Source of the DNA: an uncultured Clostridia bacterium
Lineage (GTDB): Bacteria > Bacillota > Clostridia > TANB77 > CAG-508
DNA length: 35,503 nucleotides
Direction of reading: 5' to 3'
Assembly (NCBI GenBank): GCA_934129895.1
Contig: CAKOWY010000010.1
Location: 1-35,503, forward strand
Shown here piece by piece: positions 31,643 through 35,503 of the stretch. Positions within the stretch are counted from its first letter, which is position 1. Every line of letters starts with the position of its first letter. The notes under the pieces are model-generated. The model searched no databases, had not been told where the DNA came from, and saw only the letters and a list, made by a program, of their open reading frames with translations. The translations under genes were made by a program, and so were the position numbers.

Positions 31643-32423
31643 AAATTTCTCCCAAATTATTCAAATAAATTTTATAATCTTCCTCTGAAAAGACATTAAA
31701 TATTATTCTTTCAAAATATTTTTCGTTTGTATCTAAATACTCTTTTACTGTTTCTATTGCAATTTTAGATGCAAGTTCTTTTGGAAATCTAAATTCTCCA
31801 GTAGATATACAAGGGAATACTATTGTTTTTATATTATTTACTTTTGCAAGTTCTAGTGAATTTATATAACAATTTTTTAATTTTGATATTTCTTTTTCTG
31901 TTACATTTTCATATATAATCGGTCCTACTGTATGAATCACATATTTTGATGGTAAATTATAGCCATTTGTTATAAATGCTTTTCCTGTTTGTAATATTTC
32001 TATTTTTTGCATAATTTTATTACATTCTAATCTTAATTGGACTCCACTTGCTGAATGAATGGCATTGTCAATACACTTATGGCAAGGTATAAAACATCCT
32101 AATCCCTGTGAATTTGCTGCATTTACAATTGCATCTATTTTTAAAGTTGTTATATCTCCCTGCCATAAACATATTTGAGTTCCTTTATATTTTATAAATG
32201 AAGTTATATCATTTGATTCAACAATGCCTTTGTTTATATTTTCTTTTGTTAAAAATTCATTTTCTGTTTTAATATATTTTTCTGATATTGGTAATGGTTC
32301 TCTAATATTACACAATGAACGATATAATCTTTTCTTATTGCTCGTAGTTCTTGGTATTTCATTAATATCAATACTTTTATTTTCTTTTATTAAATAATCA
32401 ATTAAAAAATCTAACTTTTCCAT
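31629..32423 (-). CDS. Zinc-containing macrodomain ADP-ribosyl hydrolase
   Basis: It is predicted to remove ADP-ribose from proteins, reversing the sirtuin. After about 85 variable residues comes the MacroD core: LKIDAIVNAANSQGLGCFIP, then CHKCIDNAIHSASGVQLRLE with C-x3-C-H-x2-C, matching the zinc-binding insertion of the macrodomains linked to SirTM. TVGPIIYENVTEKEISKLKN and FPCISTGEFRFPKELASKIA, the phosphate loop, follow. The 264 residues match SirTM-linked macrodomains. It is the first gene of the three-gene operon; AAAGGAG lies just before the ATG and a 12-bp hairpin just before that. Confidence 0.93.
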   Translation of the reverse strand: MEKLDFLIDYLIKENKSIDINEIPRTTSNKKRLYRSLCNIREPLPISEKYIKTENEFLTKENINKGIVESNDITSFIKYKGTQICLWQGDITTLKIDAIVNAANSQGLGCFIPCHKCIDNAIHSASGVQLRLECNKIMQKIEILQTGKAFITNGYNLPSKYVIHTVGPIIYENVTEKEISKLKNCYINSLELAKVNNIKTIVFPCISTGEFRFPKELASKIAIETVKEYLDTNEKYFERIIFNVFSEEDYKIYLNNLGEIYGRI

Positions 32424-32442
32424 AAATGCTCCTTTTTATGAT

Positions 32443-32480
32443 AATAAAGAATTGCACTATTTTAAGCACAATTCTTTATT
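32443..32480 (-). promoter_or_regulatory. Hairpin upstream of the macrodomain gene (possible operator or attenuator)
   Basis: A perfect 12-bp inverted repeat, AATAAAGAATTG (32443-32454) with CAATTCTTTATT (32469-32480), fills the gap between the MBL-fold and macrodomain genes. No U tract follows in the direction of transcription, so it is a weak terminator. A TTGTGC-17-TTTATT promoter-like pair overlaps it, which would make it an operator. Confidence 0.5.
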
Positions 32481-32487
32481 AAGTTTT

Positions 32488-33282
32488 CTAATTTTGTGGG
32501 AAGAAAAATCCTGCTGTCATATCTAAATAATTTAATCCACTATATTCTGGATATTTTGCTTTTACTTTATTTTCAAAATCAGTTGCATCTTTACTTTCTT
32601 TTGCTAATTCTTTTAATTCTTCAAGATAAGTAATTTTTGTGTCAACATCTCTTAATGTTTCTGGTGTGTAATGACTTGATAATACTAAATCGTATCCATT
32701 TGCTTTATATCTTTTTAATTGTTCAATAATAACATTTGCATGTCCTTCACCTGCAACTATTGAATGACAATCATGTCCTAACATGTGTGTATATACACAT
32801 CCTATTTGTGGGAATTCTATTTCAATATTTTCATCATGGTATGTTATTTTTAGTTCAAATCCACCAACATTTACTTTTTCATCTTTTAAAACATTTGTTA
32901 TTTCATGATATTCTTTTGCAAATGCTCCATTAAATGATTTTTCAAATCCTGTTACTAAATTATGTATTGTTCCTTCTTTCATTGATTTTATTGTTCCTTC
33001 TGAAGCATATCCTTTTACATCTTTAAGTATTGTTCCTCCATTTGGATGATCAGAAAATACTTTTCCTACAATATTTTTGTTTAGTCCTCTTACATATTTT
33101 TCAAATTCTTCTAAATTATCATAAAATGCTGGGAATTCTACCAATAATACATTTTCATTATTTTCTAATATATAACTTTCATCATTCATTAAATCATTTG
33201 TTTGATAACAATGTAGTTTTATATCTCCAAAATTATAAATATCTATATATCCTTTTCCTAAATTAACTTTTGAAACTTCCAT
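32488..33282 (-). CDS. Metallo-beta-lactamase-fold protein with altered metal motif
   Basis: The 264 residues show an MBL-like order of elements: ENVLLVEFPAFYDNLEEFEK, KVFSDHPNGGTILKDVKGYA, IGCVYTHMLGHDCHSIVAGE and DLVLSSHYTPETLRD. The usual HxHxDH is SDHPNGG here, keeping only the Asp-His pair, while later histidines (GHDCHS, SSHYTP) remain. It may bind one metal or none, and its chemistry is uncertain. It is divergent from an HxlR regulator with shared operator-like sequence, as for redox- or electrophile-induced enzymes. AAGGAGTG precedes the ATG. Confidence 0.75.
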   Translation of the reverse strand: MEVSKVNLGKGYIDIYNFGDIKLHCYQTNDLMNDESYILENNENVLLVEFPAFYDNLEEFEKYVRGLNKNIVGKVFSDHPNGGTILKDVKGYASEGTIKSMKEGTIHNLVTGFEKSFNGAFAKEYHEITNVLKDEKVNVGGFELKITYHDENIEIEFPQIGCVYTHMLGHDCHSIVAGEGHANVIIEQLKRYKANGYDLVLSSHYTPETLRDVDTKITYLEELKELAKESKDATDFENKVKAKYPEYSGLNYLDMTAGFFFPQN

Positions 33283-33592
33283 TTTTATACACTCCTTACT
33301 CTTTTTTATTGAATTACAGTAGCTACTCTATTTTTTCAATTTCTGTAATTATTTTACTTTTAGTTTTATGCTTTGTAAAGTAGGCACTTTTTTGTTTCAT
33401 AGTTACCTAAAAGTAACTTTTTAGTAATTCAACACTTTCTAGACCATAAAAATTTTTAAATTTTTTATTTTATATATTGTGTTTTAGAATATTATATACA
33501 AATAGACACTATTATTGATTCTATTATGTTACATTGTTTACATTTTTTAATTTTTTTGCTATAATTTTTACAAAGATTGGAGTTGATTTATA
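33283..33592. promoter_or_regulatory. Divergent control region of the MBL-fold and hxlR genes
   Basis: The 310-bp spacer holds an inverted repeat, AGTTAC (33401-33406) with GTAACT (33413-33418), the kind of dyad bound by HxlR/QorR regulators. The hxlR promoter is TTTACA (33537-33542), a 17-bp spacer and TATAAT (33560-33565) on the plus strand. An AATTACAG/CTGTAATT pair (33312-33319 with 33343-33350) can fold in the MBL mRNA leader. The dyad lies upstream of the MBL gene, where repression would act, although no good MBL promoter is visible. Confidence 0.65.
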
Positions 33593-33913
33593 ATGAAGCA
33601 AGAATTACCTGCTTGTCCTGTTGAAATAACAATGGGATTAATCGGAGATAAATGGAAAATTTTAATTATTAGAGATTTGCTAACTGGAACTAAAAGATTT
33701 GGTGAACTTCGTAAATCTCTTAATGGTATTAGTCAAAAAGTTCTTACTAATAATTTAAGAGATATGGAAAAATCTAATCTTATTCATCGTGAAGTTTTTG
33801 CTGAAGTTCCACCTAGAGTTGAATATTCTCTTACAGATACTGGTTGGAGCTTAAAGCCTATTTTAGATTCTATGGTTCAATGGGGAAATAATTATCGTGA
33901 AATGCAAAAATAG
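33593..33913 (+). CDS. HxlR-family transcriptional regulator
   Basis: The 106-residue winged helix is typical of HxlR. CPVEITMGLIGDKWKILIIR places the conserved cysteine at residue 8, the redox or electrophile sensor in YodB/HypR relatives. RFGELRKSLNGISQKVLTNN is the recognition region, NLIHREVFAEVPPRVEYSLT the wing, and the C-terminal helix ends WGNNYREM. It is divergent from the MBL-fold gene and probably represses it through the dyad at 33401-33418. Only a weak GGAG lies upstream of the ATG, about 12 nt away. Confidence 0.93.
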   Translation: MKQELPACPVEITMGLIGDKWKILIIRDLLTGTKRFGELRKSLNGISQKVLTNNLRDMEKSNLIHREVFAEVPPRVEYSLTDTGWSLKPILDSMVQWGNNYREMQK

Positions 33914-34000
33914 CAGTACATTAAACTGCTATTTTGTTTTATAATTTGTAATTTATTTTTATAATTTATCTATTTTTACTTAATATAAACTTGTAATTTT

Positions 34001-34609
34001 TTACTTACTTAAAGTCTTTCTTTGCCAACTTTTCTTGTTACATTTTGGACATTTCATATATCGTGTAGTTCCAGAGTGCATTGCAAAATATACTTGGCTA
34101 TATTTTGGTACATATTTATGATGACATTTTTGACATTCATAATAACCTGTTTCTGTTTCTATTTTTAATGCAAATGAAACACCTATTATTAAAAGAACAA
34201 ATGCTAATATAAACAATACTATTTTCGCTATATTATTCTCTACTAAAAATGATGTAACAAAAATTAGTATTAAAAAAGATATTGTCGAACTAAATCCAAT
34301 CACATTTTCATACATCATTAATTTTTTATTTTGCATTTCTTCCTTTTGTGCCATTTCTAATAATGTTTTTTCTGCTACTTCATTATAATTATTCATTTCA
34401 ATCAACTCCCCACATAATAATTCATTTACACTTATTTTAAGTTCATGACATAAATCAAGCATTAATGATGAATCAGGCATTCCTTTCCCATTTTCCCATT
34501 TAGATATAGCTCTATCTGTAATGTTTAATTTTTCTGCAAGTTGCATTTGAGTTAAATTACTCTTTTTTCTACATTCAGCTATAAATTTTCCTATTTTAAT
34601 CTGATTCAT
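34001..34609 (-). CDS. XRE-family regulator with membrane helices and zinc ribbon
   Basis: The N-terminal helix-turn-helix reads IAECRKKSNLTQMQLAEKLN and then ITDRAISKWENGKGMPDSSL (about residues 9-50). Two membrane helices follow (ISFLILIFVTSFLV and AKIVLFILAFVLLIIGVSFA). The C-terminal part has paired cysteines in ECQKCHHKY and KCPKCNKKS, a zinc ribbon. I place the start at ATG 34609 after GAAGGAGG; a TTG six codons upstream lies in that Shine-Dalgarno sequence. Such membrane-tethered XRE regulators are common in Firmicutes and may sense envelope stress. The target is unknown. Confidence 0.9.
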   Translation of the reverse strand: MNQIKIGKFIAECRKKSNLTQMQLAEKLNITDRAISKWENGKGMPDSSLMLDLCHELKISVNELLCGELIEMNNYNEVAEKTLLEMAQKEEMQNKKLMMYENVIGFSSTISFLILIFVTSFLVENNIAKIVLFILAFVLLIIGVSFALKIETETGYYECQKCHHKYVPKYSQVYFAMHSGTTRYMKCPKCNKKSWQRKTLSK

Positions 34610-34714
34610 ATCTTTTACCTCCTTCAATTTAAGTGTAAATTATTATCTAAAAAAAGTACACAATCAACGATTAGTTGAATTGTTATAATTTATGCAATAA
34701 CTTGTAATTTGTAT

Positions 34715-35503
34715 TTATCTTTTCTTAACTGGAAATTGAATCTCTGTTAAATAATCTTCTTCATTTTCTTTATTCCAACATCCATCAATATAACATTCTC
34801 TCGCATTATCTATTATCTCATATCCATTATCTTCAATGTACTTTAAAATAATATTATAAGAATCTCTTAAATTATTATAAGCTCCTTTATGATAAATACA
34901 TACTGCTGTAATAGGATTTGATTTAATAAATTTAACACTATCAGTTTCATTGCCTAATTTTTCAACTGCTTGTGCATATCTAATCTTAATATCTTTTTCT
35001 TTGTATTCTCCATCTAAATAACTGATATAACAATAATCTGGGTTTATGCACTTTAAGTTTGGATTTGCTTTTGCACATTCTGTTCCTGCTTGTAAAACAA
35101 ATTCTGTAATTTTACTAAAATCCTCTATCATTCCATCACGATAATAAATAATGTAACTTGGAATGTCTTTGATAAAAATCTCATTTTTCATATTGTTTTC
35201 CTCCAATAAATAATTTATTTTAGAAAGCTCAATATTAAAATTAGCAATATTTTTCTCAATTTCATTTTTTCTTTTATTAAGAATTAACGACATATCTTGT
35301 CCATCTAAAACTTTTTTAATGTCTTTAATTGATAAACCTATTTGCCTTAAGGATATTATCTTTGAAATATCAACTAACTGACTACTTTCATAATACCTAT
35401 AACTCGTATCTTGGTCTATAAAAGCAGGTTTTAATAATCCTTCTTTTTCATAGTATCTTAATGCCTTTATGGTGGTTTTAGACATTTTAGAAAAATCTCC
35501 TAT
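34715..35503 (-). CDS. MerR-family regulator with GyrI-like ligand domain (5' end outside window)
   Basis: The frame is open to the window edge: the codons before MSKTT read IGDFSK, the normal first helix of MerR proteins, so the true start lies beyond 35503 and this entry is partial. SKTTIKALRYYEKEGLLKPA is the DNA-binding wing, and ISLRQIGLSIKDIKKVLDGQ with the following coiled coil forms the dimer helix. The C-terminal 150 residues have the GyrI/BmrR-like effector fold (CIYHKGAYNNLRDSYNIILK, EIIDNARECYIDGCWNKENE). Such proteins bind hydrophobic drugs and activate exporter genes, but none is visible here. Confidence 0.9.
   Translation of the reverse strand: MGDFSKMSKTTIKALRYYEKEGLLKPAFIDQDTSYRYYESSQLVDISKIISLRQIGLSIKDIKKVLDGQDMSLILNKRKNEIEKNIANFNIELSKINYLLEENNMKNEIFIKDIPSYIIYYRDGMIEDFSKITEFVLQAGTECAKANPNLKCINPDYCYISYLDGEYKEKDIKIRYAQAVEKLGNETDSVKFIKSNPITAVCIYHKGAYNNLRDSYNIILKYIEDNGYEIIDNARECYIDGCWNKENEEDYLTEIQFPVKKR

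Overview
The window is a 35.5 kb piece of a very AT-rich, low-G+C Gram-positive chromosome. Genes carry AGGAGG-type ribosome binding sites and TTGACA-17-TATAAT promoters, stop at TAA, TAG and TGA, and are followed by U-tract hairpin terminators. With the gene content (ECF sigma factors, GH25 lysozyme, MerR/HxlR/XRE regulators, TraX, DXS, a DUF1848 protein) this suggests an uncultured gut-type Clostridia relative; the exact taxon cannot be read from the sequence. No rRNA, tRNA, IS element or CRISPR array was seen.

Layout. Positions 1-5500 form a decaying accessory island: a short terminated RNA followed by a truncated toxin-like gene, a DUF4143-type ATPase whose promoter carries three 15-bp direct repeats at an exact 32-bp period, an orphan gene with its own promoter and terminator, two broken RhuM-family genes and a two-gene operon encoding an HExxH protein. 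Positions 5500-10400 hold a mini membrane protein, a DUF2207-type membrane protein, a broken leucine-rich-repeat gene and a P-loop kinase joined to a ParB/Srx-like domain. Positions 10400-19400 are housekeeping and regulatory: guaA, a cysteine synthase gene, an internally deleted mntP, MerR, pentapeptide-repeat, TraX, a YbgC-type thioesterase, a half-length Na/Ca exchanger and a DXS-family gene. Positions 19400-28600 hold envelope and signalling genes: an ECF sigma/membrane partner pair, a sigma factor fused to a membrane-anchored exodomain, small membrane proteins, acetyltransferases, a lysozyme and a frameshifted C39-like protease. Positions 28580-33920 contain a type III toxin-antitoxin locus with ToxN-like N-terminus and repeat RNA, tsaC, an operon of macrodomain, SirTM-type sirtuin and DUF1848 genes, and an MBL-fold gene divergent from an HxlR regulator. 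The right edge has an XRE membrane regulator and a MerR regulator cut by the window end.

The most interesting items are: (i) two separate loci with the architecture of type III toxin-antitoxin systems; (ii) the macrodomain-sirtuin-DUF1848 operon, which links a protein with a radical-SAM-like cysteine motif to reversible ADP-ribosylation; (iii) the kinase-ParB/Srx fusion; (iv) a sigma factor fused through a membrane helix to an exported domain; (v) the 32-bp-phased operator array; and (vi) four autonomous promoter-gene-terminator cassettes encoding unknown proteins. Three genes are each broken by exactly one extra base in or next to a homopolymer, which is either phase variation, decay or assembly error.
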